DNA from: CAZTDD01 sp964612675
Lineage (GTDB): Bacteria > Hinthialibacterota > Hinthialibacteria > Hinthialibacterales > JAKPRU01
NCBI GenBank assembly: GCA_964612675.1
Contig: CAZTDD010000166.1
Location: 1 to 12,484 of the forward strand
Direction of reading: 5' to 3'
Length of the DNA: 12,484 nucleotides
The position numbers and the translations under genes are program-made. The notes beneath the pieces are model-generated. The model searched no databases. It saw only the letters and a program-made list of their open reading frames with translations, and was not told the origin of the DNA. Shown one piece after another: positions 1 through 5,730 of the stretch (its first letter is position 1; every line of letters starts with the position of its first letter).

Positions 1-58
1 AGCCGTACTCTGGCCCTAACCAGTCAAATCAACATGTGCTAAGAAATGTCTGGATGAA

Positions 59-110
59 CCGGGGCGCTACTCCCGGATAAACCGCGGGGCGCTACTCCGA
101 TTAAACAAAC
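59..110. repeat. Two tandem copies of a ~25 bp GC-rich unit
   Basis: The string GGGGCGCTACTCC occurs at 61-73 and again at 86-98, each followed by a related GATAAAC/GATTAAAC segment, so the unit is about 25 bp. It lies downstream of the minus-strand pseudopilin gene and carries no convincing coding potential. It resembles the other short intergenic arrays in this window in scale but not in sequence. Nothing else was recognised in positions 1-58. Confidence 0.6.
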
Positions 111-117
111 AGAATCG

Positions 118-140
118 GCCCGGTTTCTCAGAAACCGGGC
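118..140. repeat. Perfect 10-bp stem hairpin (REP-like or weak terminator)
   Basis: GCCCGGTTTC (118-127) and GAAACCGGGC (131-140) are exact reverse complements separated by TCA. The hairpin sits 85 nt beyond the stop of the pseudopilin gene on the minus strand. Read on that strand it is followed by CGATTCTGTTTGTTT, which is T-rich but not a clean T tract. It may therefore be a weak transcription terminator, or one copy of a dispersed palindromic repeat. Confidence 0.55.
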
Positions 141-224
141 TGCTTCTCGCTTGCTTCTCATCTAAGACTATAACAGTCGAGACCTTTTCACACAGGGGAT
201 TGCTTGTCGCCTTTCCGGCAGTTG

Positions 225-773
225 TCAGAGCGAATCCTGCCAATCCGTTGTTCTCCCCGGGGAGAAATACCGGATATCGCCGTTGGATGCAATACCATTC
301 GAGGGATGATAGGTTACCCAATCAATGTCGTGATCCATGCCCACGGATAAGATGTAAATCTCCCACCGCTGGCTGTTCCATTGGGTTCCGTCACGAGGAT
401 ATCTGCCGGAGGGATCTTCCTCGTTCCACCAATAGTTGTAGAAAATACCTCTTGTGTCGATGATCTCGCGTTGGTCTTTCCGGTGGGGGTCGAGAGGGAT
501 GCTGCTCATATACGCAACCGGCGTCGACAGAGCGGTAATGCTGTTCTTGCCTTTGACATAATCGGAGATCGGCGGCCGACCGTTGTCGAGGCGATAGACG
601 GAGATCTGGTCGTCGAGCGTCCGCATGTCTCGGATAATCGTGGTAAGAAGCGCACGGTTCCGCGCCCGGAGAAAATTCGGTGCAGCGATTGCCGCAAGGA
701 TCCCGATGATTGCGACAACGATCAGTAATTCGATAAGAGTAAATCCTTTACAAGTACGACATGGCTTTATCAT
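225..773 (-). CDS. Type II secretion / type IV pilin-like pseudopilin (GspG-like)
   Basis: This encodes a 182-residue prepilin-like protein. Residues 9-15 form the class III signal KG|FTLIE: the prepilin peptidase should cut after Gly10 and leave Phe+1 and Glu+5, followed by a hydrophobic helix (about residues 11-31) that anchors the protein and packs into a pilus or pseudopilus. The tail (WEIYILSVGMD..., then SNGDIRYF) is a C-terminal form I associate with short pseudopilins of Planctomycetes-like and Hydrogenedentes-like genomes; that is from memory. The start at 773 was chosen because AGGAG lies 8 nt upstream and a candidate promoter (-35 at 825, -10 at 797) would start transcription near 790. 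The upstream in-frame ATG at 806 would lie before that start. No other secretion genes are adjacent, so it is an orphan here and could serve in secretion, adhesion or DNA uptake. The family call is firm, the specific role is not. Confidence 0.88.
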   Translation of the reverse strand: MIKPCRTCKGFTLIELLIVVAIIGILAAIAAPNFLRARNRALLTTIIRDMRTLDDQISVYRLDNGRPPISDYVKGKNSITALSTPVAYMSSIPLDPHRKDQREIIDTRGIFYNYWWNEEDPSGRYPRDGTQWNSQRWEIYILSVGMDHDIDWVTYHPSNGIASNGDIRYFSPGRTTDWQDSL

Positions 774-796
774 TCTATTTTCTCCTGCTGTCAGGG

Positions 797-825
797 ATCT
801 TACCATTTCCTCATAAAGGTCTCAA
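797..825 (-). promoter_or_regulatory. Candidate sigma70-type promoter for the pseudopilin gene
   Basis: On the minus strand TTGAGA (825-820, one mismatch to TTGACA) and TAAGAT (802-797, two mismatches to TATAAT) are separated by 17 nt. The predicted transcript would begin near 790 and contain the AGGAG site before the ATG at 773. It was found by eye, so chance occurrence cannot be excluded. Confidence 0.4.
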
Positions 826-911
826 TTAGGTTTTGCAGAATGTGGTCTTGCAGAATAAGTCTTGCAGAATGGGTTTTGCAGATTAGGTCTTGTAGATTAG
901 ATCTTGCAGAC
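826..911. repeat. Six-copy tandem repeat, unit 14-15 bp
   Basis: Six degenerate copies of TAGGTCTTGCAGAA/T follow one another without gaps: 826-840, 841-855, 856-869, 870-883, 884-897 and 898-911. Each keeps the core TTGCAG or TTGTAG. The array lies between the divergent pseudopilin and FliG-MotA genes, just upstream of both candidate promoters. The 14-15 bp period is not a multiple of the helical turn, which argues against a simple phased operator array. It is not in a plausible reading frame. Confidence 0.85.
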
Positions 912-936
912 TATCCGATGGCGTCACAGGCGCTCT

Positions 937-965
937 TTGACCGCTTTGTCGCTCAGCTGTAGACT
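937..965 (+). promoter_or_regulatory. Candidate promoter for the FliG-MotA operon
   Basis: TTGACC (937-942) and TAGACT (960-965) are spaced by 17 nt, matching 5 of 6 and 4 of 6 consensus bases. Transcription would start near 972. If real, this excludes the TTG at 965 as the start codon of the following gene and favours a downstream start. The evidence is only a visual match. Confidence 0.35.
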
Positions 966-1024
966 TGAGACTTGACAGAAGGGGTGAGTTGGGAACCCCT
1001 CTGCAGATGGAGGAATTCGCTGAA

Positions 1025-1798
1025 ATGATGCTGAAGACGTTCAATGATATTGCCGAGCTGGATGATCGTGTTTTTGCCGCGTGGATGGAACGGGTCGATC
1101 CACGAACTTTGTGCATTGCGCTTCACGGCTCGTCGGATGCCCTTCGCGACCGCATTATTGGAGGGCTTTCCCGGTTTGCAAAGAAACTTCTCGATCAGGA
1201 AATGAGTCTGATTCCGCGACTGACGCCCGAACTGATCGGTCAGTCTCAGCAGGAACTGCTCGACTTGGCATTGTGCGTCAACGACGGCGAGGAAATCCTG
1301 TCACGCCCCAAGAAATCCGAGTGTCGCTACGCTGTGAACGATCCGGTGCAGATTGAGACGGAAGAGAAAGATTGCCTCATTGATACCCTGATTCGTCTCG
1401 CAGAAAAATCTCAGAAATACGGTTTGTTGGCGCTGGAAGAAGATTTGCAGGAGATTATGGATCCTCTGCTAAAGGACGGTCTTGAGTATGTTGTGGCTGG
1501 AGTTGACCCGGAATTCGTAAAAGACGTGCTTCACACACGTTTAACCTATTTGGAAGACGAATATCGCCGATGGGCTCGGGAGATGAAAGAACAGGCCCGC
1601 TTGGAGTTGAGCCGCCGGTTACGAGAACGGGAATCCGCTGTGAAAGACGAGATCCTTCGCGGCGAAATCGTGGTTGAGGCGTTGTTGTCTCTTCGCGAAG
1701 GCGAGAACCCGATTCTCCTGCGCGAGCGGTTACGGGCTTTCTTACCGCATTTATGGAAGCGATCAGACCACAACAGGAGCGACAGCAGCGACCAATGA
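1025..1798 (+). CDS. FliG C-terminal domain fused to MotA cytoplasmic domains, no membrane helices
   Basis: A 257-residue protein with two recognisable parts. Residues about 4-93 resemble the FliG C-terminal (torque) domain: LDDR, then VDPRTLCIALHG, then a LR...LS...LL helix and a QSQQELLDLA...GEEI ending. Residues about 117-182 match the MotA loop between TM2 and TM3 (YGLLALEEDLQEI, DPLLKDGLEYVVAGVDPEFV), and residues about 207-242 match the MotA tail after TM4 (IVVEALLSLREGENP...AFLP). The MotA membrane helices are replaced by a charged linker, so the protein should be soluble. Against the E. coli FliG torque residues recalled from memory, Lys264, Arg281 and Asp288 are replaced by His, Phe and Gln, Asp289 becomes Glu, and Arg297 appears kept. 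The frame is open from TTG 965; ATG 1025 was chosen for GGAGG 11 nt upstream, with TTG 989 as an alternative. The stop overlaps the next gene's ATG. Function unknown; no flagellar gene is in view. Confidence 0.8.
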   Translation: MMLKTFNDIAELDDRVFAAWMERVDPRTLCIALHGSSDALRDRIIGGLSRFAKKLLDQEMSLIPRLTPELIGQSQQELLDLALCVNDGEEILSRPKKSECRYAVNDPVQIETEEKDCLIDTLIRLAEKSQKYGLLALEEDLQEIMDPLLKDGLEYVVAGVDPEFVKDVLHTRLTYLEDEYRRWAREMKEQARLELSRRLRERESAVKDEILRGEIVVEALLSLREGENPILLRERLRAFLPHLWKRSDHNRSDSSDQ

Positions 1799-2244
1799 TC
1801 GAAGGCGTAGAGAAAATTCAACTTGTCCGCCATCCCGACGACCGTGGATTCTTGACCGAAATACTTCGCCGCGACGATCCCCATTACGAAGGCTTCGGTC
1901 AAATCTATGTCACCTACCTGCGCAGGGGCGTTATCAAGGCCTGGCACAAGCATGAAAATCAGACCGACTTTTTCTATGTTATCTCCGGGACATCCAAAGT
2001 CGGACTGTACGACGACCGAGAAAACAGCCCGACCAAGGGAGAGGCAATGCAGGTCGTGCTTGGGGACACCGGAGAAGACGTGTTGTTGCGTATCCCCCGC
2101 CTGGTTTGGCACGGTCAGATGTCCATCTCCGAATACACGTACCTCGTCAACTTGCCTACCGAACCCTACAACCCCGAAAGTCCCGATGAAATCCGTGCAC
2201 CAGTCGATGCATTTCCCGACATCTGGAGTATCCAGAACCGGTAA
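1795..2244 (+). CDS. RmlC-like dTDP-4-dehydrorhamnose 3,5-epimerase family protein (cupin)
   Basis: This 149-residue protein has the RmlC pattern. DDRGFLTEI (residues 15-23) matches the substrate-loop motif usually read as D-x-RG-F-x-E. WHKH (50-53) supplies the histidines at the position of the catalytic RGLHxQ segment. FYVISGTSKVGLYDDR is a cupin strand pair, and PRLVWHG (101-107) corresponds to the PPGxxHGF segment. LPTEPYNPESPDEIR matches the usual Y-x-P-x-x-E-x-x-I end of the fold. RmlC enzymes are about 180 residues and epimerise C3 and C5 of dTDP-4-keto-6-deoxyglucose. This one is shorter and lacks an obvious RGLH-Q glutamine, so it may act on another NDP-sugar or as a 3,4-ketoisomerase. 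ATG 1795 was chosen over the in-frame ATG 1753 because ATGA overlaps the upstream stop, typical of translational coupling. No other sugar-nucleotide genes are in the window. Confidence 0.82.
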   Translation: MIEGVEKIQLVRHPDDRGFLTEILRRDDPHYEGFGQIYVTYLRRGVIKAWHKHENQTDFFYVISGTSKVGLYDDRENSPTKGEAMQVVLGDTGEDVLLRIPRLVWHGQMSISEYTYLVNLPTEPYNPESPDEIRAPVDAFPDIWSIQNR

Positions 2245-2327
2245 AATTCGGGGGACCGATTGTATGGGGAGGACGAGACTCACGAGATCGTTTCTTCCTT
2301 GCGGTGTGCTACGATCGACGTAAACAG

Positions 2328-3365
2328 ATGATTGACAAGAAATCCTTGCGCAGAGAAATCGCCGAACGAAGACGACGATTGACGCCGTCAGTCGCCAAGT
2401 ACCGAAGTAGACGAATCTGCGAACGGGCAAAAGAGATCCTCGAAAAGACTGAGGCGGAGAGTGTACTGACTTTTGTAGGGCTTCCGCACGAACCGGACAC
2501 ACGCTCTCTGCTGGAACATATCATTGTGACAGGACGCTCTCTCGTCCTGCCCCGTGTGGAACGACCGGAACTTCGGCTGTTCCGTGTGCATGACTTGGAC
2601 GTACAACTCCATCCTTCCGAGCCGTACGGTATTCTCGAACCCGCACCGGATCTGTGTGAGCCCTGGACCGATAAACCGATAGAATTGGGATTCATCCCCG
2701 GCGTTGCGTTCGACATTCGAGGGAACCGTATAGGCCACGGGCAGGGATTTTTCGATAGGACCTTGGCTTTGCTGGTTCCTGAAATCGAACGATACGGTTT
2801 TTCTTTCGAGTTTCAAATGCGGCGCTCTGTTCCCTGTGACGATCACGACATTGCCATGGACGGAGTGATCACCGAGAACCGTTTGTATCAACCCGCAACA
2901 ACCCAGCTTCGCTCGTGTTCAGCTGAAGACACTCAGGCACTGGGGCAACGGTTAGCCGAAGTCCTGCCGCGTGAATCGGTACTCGCTTTGAGCGGCCCAC
3001 TGGGTTGTGGGAAGACGGTGTTGGTAAAAGGGTTGGCTCGGGGGCTGGGAATTCGCGAAGAAATTCTCAGTCAGACGTTCACGCTCGCGAAAGAGTACCA
3101 TGGTGAAATCGGAAGACTCTGGCATGCGGATCTCTATCGTTTGAAAGGCGCGAGCGATGTCGATTTCGCTTTCTGGTCCGAACTGCTCGACGAGGCTGGG
3201 ATGAAGGCGATCGAATGGGGTGAGAGGCTGGGCGACAACATACCTCTCGATGCAATCGTGATGGAAGCAGAGATCGATTCGGTGAATGAGCGAACCTGGA
3301 ATCTGTTCACCTCTGTTCCCGAGCAGAATCGAGTTCATTCCGTCATGGTTGGGGCGACTGAATGA
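2328..3365 (+). CDS. Fusion of 5-formyltetrahydrofolate cyclo-ligase (MTHFS) and TsaE ATPase
   Basis: A 345-residue bifunctional protein. Residues 1 to about 188 form a 5-formyltetrahydrofolate cyclo-ligase: KKSLRREIAERRR at the start, LVLPRV near 72-77, and the signature FDIRGNRIGHGQGFFDR (128-144), ending VPCDDHDIAMDGVITE. This enzyme uses ATP to convert 5-formyl-THF to 5,10-methenyl-THF. Residues about 195-320 form TsaE, the ATPase needed for threonylcarbamoyl-adenosine (t6A37) in tRNA: Walker A GPLGCGKT (223-230), SQTFTLAKEY, HADLYRL (266-272) and IEWGERLGDNIP (295-306). Both domains look complete. ATG 2328 was chosen because homology begins immediately; GTG 2304 would add eight residues and no clear ribosome binding site supports either. 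It starts 83 nt after the epimerase stop, on the same strand, and may be cotranscribed. About 25 residues beyond the TsaE core are not recognised. Confidence 0.9.
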   Translation: MIDKKSLRREIAERRRRLTPSVAKYRSRRICERAKEILEKTEAESVLTFVGLPHEPDTRSLLEHIIVTGRSLVLPRVERPELRLFRVHDLDVQLHPSEPYGILEPAPDLCEPWTDKPIELGFIPGVAFDIRGNRIGHGQGFFDRTLALLVPEIERYGFSFEFQMRRSVPCDDHDIAMDGVITENRLYQPATTQLRSCSAEDTQALGQRLAEVLPRESVLALSGPLGCGKTVLVKGLARGLGIREEILSQTFTLAKEYHGEIGRLWHADLYRLKGASDVDFAFWSELLDEAGMKAIEWGERLGDNIPLDAIVMEAEIDSVNERTWNLFTSVPEQNRVHSVMVGATE

Positions 3366-3383
3366 GGTTTCCGCTGTTCGCAA

Positions 3384-3468
3384 TCGCTGGTCCAGGAGTT
3401 CAACTCCTGGACCAGCGAAGTTCTGGATCAGCGAAGTTCTGGACCAGCGACAACGCCTGGACCAGCGA
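3384..3468. repeat. 17-bp-arm palindrome plus three further tandem copies
   Basis: AACTCCTGGACCAGCGA (3402-3418) is the exact reverse complement of 3384-3400 with one base between. It is followed by three more related units at 3419-3434, 3435-3450 and 3451-3468, all ending in CTGGA(C/T)CAGCGA. The array fills most of the 117-bp space between the convergent MTHFS-TsaE and leuA genes. The palindrome could form a strong stem and might terminate transcription from both sides, but no T tract follows on either strand. Confidence 0.85.
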
Positions 3469-3482
3469 AATAGCACATCCAG

Positions 3483-5024
3483 TTACACGATTTCTTCTTT
3501 GATCTTGTCTCTCGATTGGTTGAGGGTCAGCCGGTTGACGGCGTCAAGGAATGCTTTGACGCTTGCGCGTAAGACATCTGTATCTGTACCGCGCCCAACA
3601 ACCTCTCTATCGTTATGCCGAACGGCGATTGTGGCCTGCCCCAACGCGTCGGTTCCCTGTGTTACCGAAGAGCAGTTGTAGCTCATTAACACCGAATCTT
3701 CAAACCCCGACATCTTCTTGATGGTGGAGAAAGCCGCATCAAGCCCCCCATCGCCTGTGCCGGTGTCCTCCAGGGTTTCTCCGTTACATTGAAGAACTAC
3801 GGTTGCGCGGGGGCCGCTCTTGGCGATTTCGATGCGAAGATCCTGCAGCTTGTACCGGCCCAGCTCGCCTGCACGGGTTTGCTGTTCGACAATGGAGATC
3901 AGGTCGTCGTCGAACACCACTTTCTTCACGTCCGCCAACTCCTTGAACTGTTCGAACGCGTTCTGGAGTTTCTCTTCATCCATGCGGAATCCCAGCTCCT
4001 CCAGTCTGTTCTTGAAGGCGTGCCGGCCGGAGTGCTTCCCCAGCACCATGCCCTGGCCGGTCCACCCGACGGATTGCGGCGTCATGATCTCGTACGTCGT
4101 GCGCTCTTTGAGAATCCCGTCCTGATGGATTCCCGCTTCGTGGGCAAAAGCATTTGCACCGACTACCGCTTTGTTCGGTTGGACAGAGACCCCGGTGAAC
4201 CGAGTCAACATACGGCTCGTCGGGTAAATTTGTTCGGTGTTGATTCCTGTCTCAAAGCCGAAGAAGTCCTTCCGCGTTCTCAGCGCCATGACTACTTCTT
4301 CAAGCGACGCATTTCCGGCGCGTTCGCCGATGCCGTTGATGGTACATTCCACCTGTCGCGCACCTGCGCGCACAGCGCCCAGCGAGTTGGAAACCGCCAG
4401 ACCGAGATCGTTGTGACAATGGCACGAAACAACGGCTTCATTGATGTTGGAGACATTCTCGAAAATGTAGCTGAACAGTTTCTCCATTTCCCATGGATTC
4501 GAATAGCCGACGGTATCGGGGACATTGATCGTTCTGGCTCCAGCCGAGATGGCCCCTTCAATGACGTCGCAGATGTAGTCCCAGTCGGTCCGCGCGGCGT
4601 CTTCCGTCGAGAATTCCACGTTCTCGGTATAGCTTCGCGCATGCTCGACCGCCTTGACTGCATACTGTTTTACCTCTTCGCGGGTCTTGCGGAGTTTCTT
4701 TTCGACGTGCACGTCGCTTGTGGCGATGAATGTATGAATCCGCGGACGTTGGGAGTACTTGACCGCCTCCCAGCAGCGATCGATATCTTCTTTCCGTGCA
4801 CGTGCCAAACCGCAAATTTGCGGGCCTTCGATCTGCTGAGCGACCGCCTTGACCGATTCAAAATCGCCGATCGACGAGATTGGGAATCCCGCCTCGATCA
4901 CGTCTACGCCCAGACGCTGCAATTGCCGGGCGAATTCGATTTTCTCCTGCAGATTCATGGAAAACCCCGGGGACTGCTCACCGTCCCGGAGCGTTGTATC
5001 AAAGATGATGATCTTCTCACTCAT
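3483..5024 (-). CDS. leuA: 2-isopropylmalate synthase
   Basis: A 513-residue LeuA, the usual length. It condenses acetyl-CoA with 2-oxoisovalerate to 2-isopropylmalate, the first committed step of leucine synthesis in the cytoplasm. FDTTLRDGEQ (8-17) gives the catalytic Arg13 and metal ligand Asp14; HCHND (202-206) gives ligands His202 and His204; GIGERAGN (231-238) gives Asn238. HEAGIHQDG (295-303) follows, then LGKHSGRHA. The C-terminal regulatory domain is complete from about residue 370 and includes GDGGLDA (424-430), so leucine feedback inhibition is likely. The start at 5024 has AAAGGAG 8 nt upstream. The gene stands alone without leuB, leuC or leuD nearby. Expression is predicted to be governed by the leucine T-box upstream, and translation may be coupled to the short ORF that overlaps its start. 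Confidence 0.97.
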   Translation of the reverse strand: MSEKIIIFDTTLRDGEQSPGFSMNLQEKIEFARQLQRLGVDVIEAGFPISSIGDFESVKAVAQQIEGPQICGLARARKEDIDRCWEAVKYSQRPRIHTFIATSDVHVEKKLRKTREEVKQYAVKAVEHARSYTENVEFSTEDAARTDWDYICDVIEGAISAGARTINVPDTVGYSNPWEMEKLFSYIFENVSNINEAVVSCHCHNDLGLAVSNSLGAVRAGARQVECTINGIGERAGNASLEEVVMALRTRKDFFGFETGINTEQIYPTSRMLTRFTGVSVQPNKAVVGANAFAHEAGIHQDGILKERTTYEIMTPQSVGWTGQGMVLGKHSGRHAFKNRLEELGFRMDEEKLQNAFEQFKELADVKKVVFDDDLISIVEQQTRAGELGRYKLQDLRIEIAKSGPRATVVLQCNGETLEDTGTGDGGLDAAFSTIKKMSGFEDSVLMSYNCSSVTQGTDALGQATIAVRHNDREVVGRGTDTDVLRASVKAFLDAVNRLTLNQSRDKIKEEIV

Positions 5025-5127
5025 TGTCGTTCTCCTTTGGTGTTTCGTGGCCCGAGCGGGGCCGTATCAGGTTCCTCAGTTCACCAAGTTCGCCCTCTTC
5101 GCTGTCCTGTCTTCGTAGGCCCAACAT
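5017..5127 (-). CDS. Small 36-residue ORF between T-box and leuA (possible leader or coupling peptide)
   Basis: An ATG at 5127 is preceded by AAAGGAGG with 8 nt between GGAGG (5140-5136) and the start, a stronger site than that of leuA itself. The frame runs 36 codons (MLGLRRQDSEEGELGELRNL..., ending NDNE) and stops with TGA at 5019-5017, inside the first codons of leuA. Ribosomes ending here would sit on the leuA start, so translational coupling is plausible. The peptide is charged, has five leucines, shows no signal peptide or membrane segment, and matches no family I know. It lies downstream of the T-box terminator, so it would be made only when read-through occurs. It may be a real small protein, a coupling leader, or a chance ORF. 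Confidence 0.45.
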   Translation of the reverse strand: MLGLRRQDSEEGELGELRNLIRPRSGHETPKENDNE

Positions 5128-5156
5128 CGAGACCACCTCCTTTCGAGCGGGACAAC

Positions 5157-5184
5157 AAAAAACGCCCCTGGATAACCAGGGGCG
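5157..5184 (-). terminator. Intrinsic terminator of the leuA T-box
   Basis: On the minus strand CGCCCCTGG, a four-base TTAT loop and CCAGGGGCG form a perfect 9-bp stem (5184-5163), followed directly by TTTTTT (5162-5157). It lies immediately after the T-box antiterminator sequence, whose downstream strand overlaps it (CCTCGCCCC). The two structures should therefore be mutually exclusive, as in known T-box attenuators. Confidence 0.92.
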
Positions 5185-5440
5185 AGGATTCTCGCGGTAC
5201 CACCCTGTTCAGCAGAACGCTATGTTTCCTTGCGGCATCGGTGCCGACTGCGTTCCGCCCTCGTTTTGACGCTATTACGGGCGAACCCGACCCCAGCTAC
5301 TGGAAGGAGTGCTCCGTTCACGGGGGCGACTCAGAGGCGAGTTCAGCGTTTTCGGAAACCGGTTCGCACCACCCACCGGCTCTCTGCATTCCCAGGGAAC
5401 GCCTACTACTCCTCGTCAAAGTCTTTCTCTTGTCAGTCTT
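5157..5440 (-). promoter_or_regulatory. Leucine-specific T-box riboswitch controlling leuA
   Basis: The leader shows the main T-box elements in order on the minus strand. GGAGTAGTAGGC (5412-5401) is the AGTA region of Stem I, AGAGAGCCGG (5385-5376) the AG bulge, and GCCGG...CCGGT (5380-5358) the distal Stem I arm. GAACTC at 5344-5339 places CTC, a leucine codon, in the specifier position, followed by a purine. AGGGTGGTACCGCG (5206-5193) is the canonical T-box, and the terminator follows. Uncharged leucyl-tRNA should pair with CTC and with the T-box bulge, favour the antiterminator and allow leuA transcription. The specifier matches the biosynthetic product of the downstream gene, which strongly supports the call. 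The exact 5' end was not determined. Confidence 0.95.
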
Positions 5441-5442
5441 CT

Positions 5443-5471
5443 ATTTTCGGCAATGATTCTCAATAAGTCAA
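5443..5471 (-). promoter_or_regulatory. Candidate promoter for the T-box/leuA transcript
   Basis: On the minus strand TTGACT (5471-5466) is followed after 17 nt by GAAAAT (5448-5443). The -35 matches 5 of 6 bases and the -10 only 4 of 6. The predicted start, near 5436, agrees with the 5' edge of the T-box structure. The TTGACT lies inside a 17-bp repeat that occurs a second time upstream. Confidence 0.4.
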
Positions 5472-5505
5472 GCTAAGTTTGTCCCGCCTAAGTCAAGCTA
5501 AGTTT
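5464..5505. repeat. Exact 17-bp direct repeat in the leuA / cytochrome operon divergent region
   Basis: TAAGTCAAGCTAAGTTT occurs at 5464-5480 and 5489-5505 with an 8-bp spacer, giving a 25-bp period. On the minus strand each copy contains TTGACT, so each could offer a -35 element or a regulator site for leuA. No regulator can be named. The rest of 5506-5654 is AT-rich and shows no gene I can support. Confidence 0.8.
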
Positions 5506-5654
5506 TCATTGTGTTCATTCTTTTCTTACATCTTGATTTATCGTTGATTTTGAGTTTGAATTCTATGGTAAGGCATTGGGGGATAACAGCAGGATTCTTG
5601 AGTGGGAATGCGGTACGGGTTGTATTTTTTCCGAGGTGCCAGCCGATTTTCCCG

Positions 5655-5682
5655 TTGCAAACCCCAAAGGCCTCACTATAAT
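5655..5682 (+). promoter_or_regulatory. Promoter of the multihaem export operon
   Basis: TTGCAA (5655-5660) and a perfect TATAAT (5677-5682) are separated by 16 nt. Transcription would start near 5689, which rules out the GTG at 5602 as the start of the following gene and leaves ATG 5710 or ATG 5731. No operator was recognised, though a short palindrome overlaps the -10 (CACTATAATAGTG, 5674-5686), which could bind a regulator. Confidence 0.6.
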
Positions 5683-5730
5683 AGTGAACTTTCTGTCGTG
5701 GCGAGAGAGATGATTTGTGGTGTGTCGTCG

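Noticed and set aside
118..140. Firm terminator for the pseudopilin gene
   Set aside because: The stem is perfect but the following T-rich stretch is interrupted, so it is listed only as a hairpin repeat.
826..911. Possible CRISPR array
   Set aside because: The units are 14-15 bp, directly adjacent and degenerate, with no unique spacers and no cas genes nearby.
965..1024. TTG at 965 as the start of the FliG-MotA gene
   Set aside because: It has no ribosome binding site and would overlap the candidate -10 at 960-965; homology begins only near 1030.
1546..2502. 318-codon minus-strand open frame across the FliG-MotA and epimerase genes
   Set aside because: The plus-strand genes here have clear family motifs; this frame has none and spans two gene boundaries.
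3789..5456. Long 555-codon plus-strand open frame antisense to leuA and its leader
   Set aside because: It lies opposite leuA, whose protein has all LeuA motifs; the translated frame is low-complexity, has no recognisable domain and runs through the T-box terminator.
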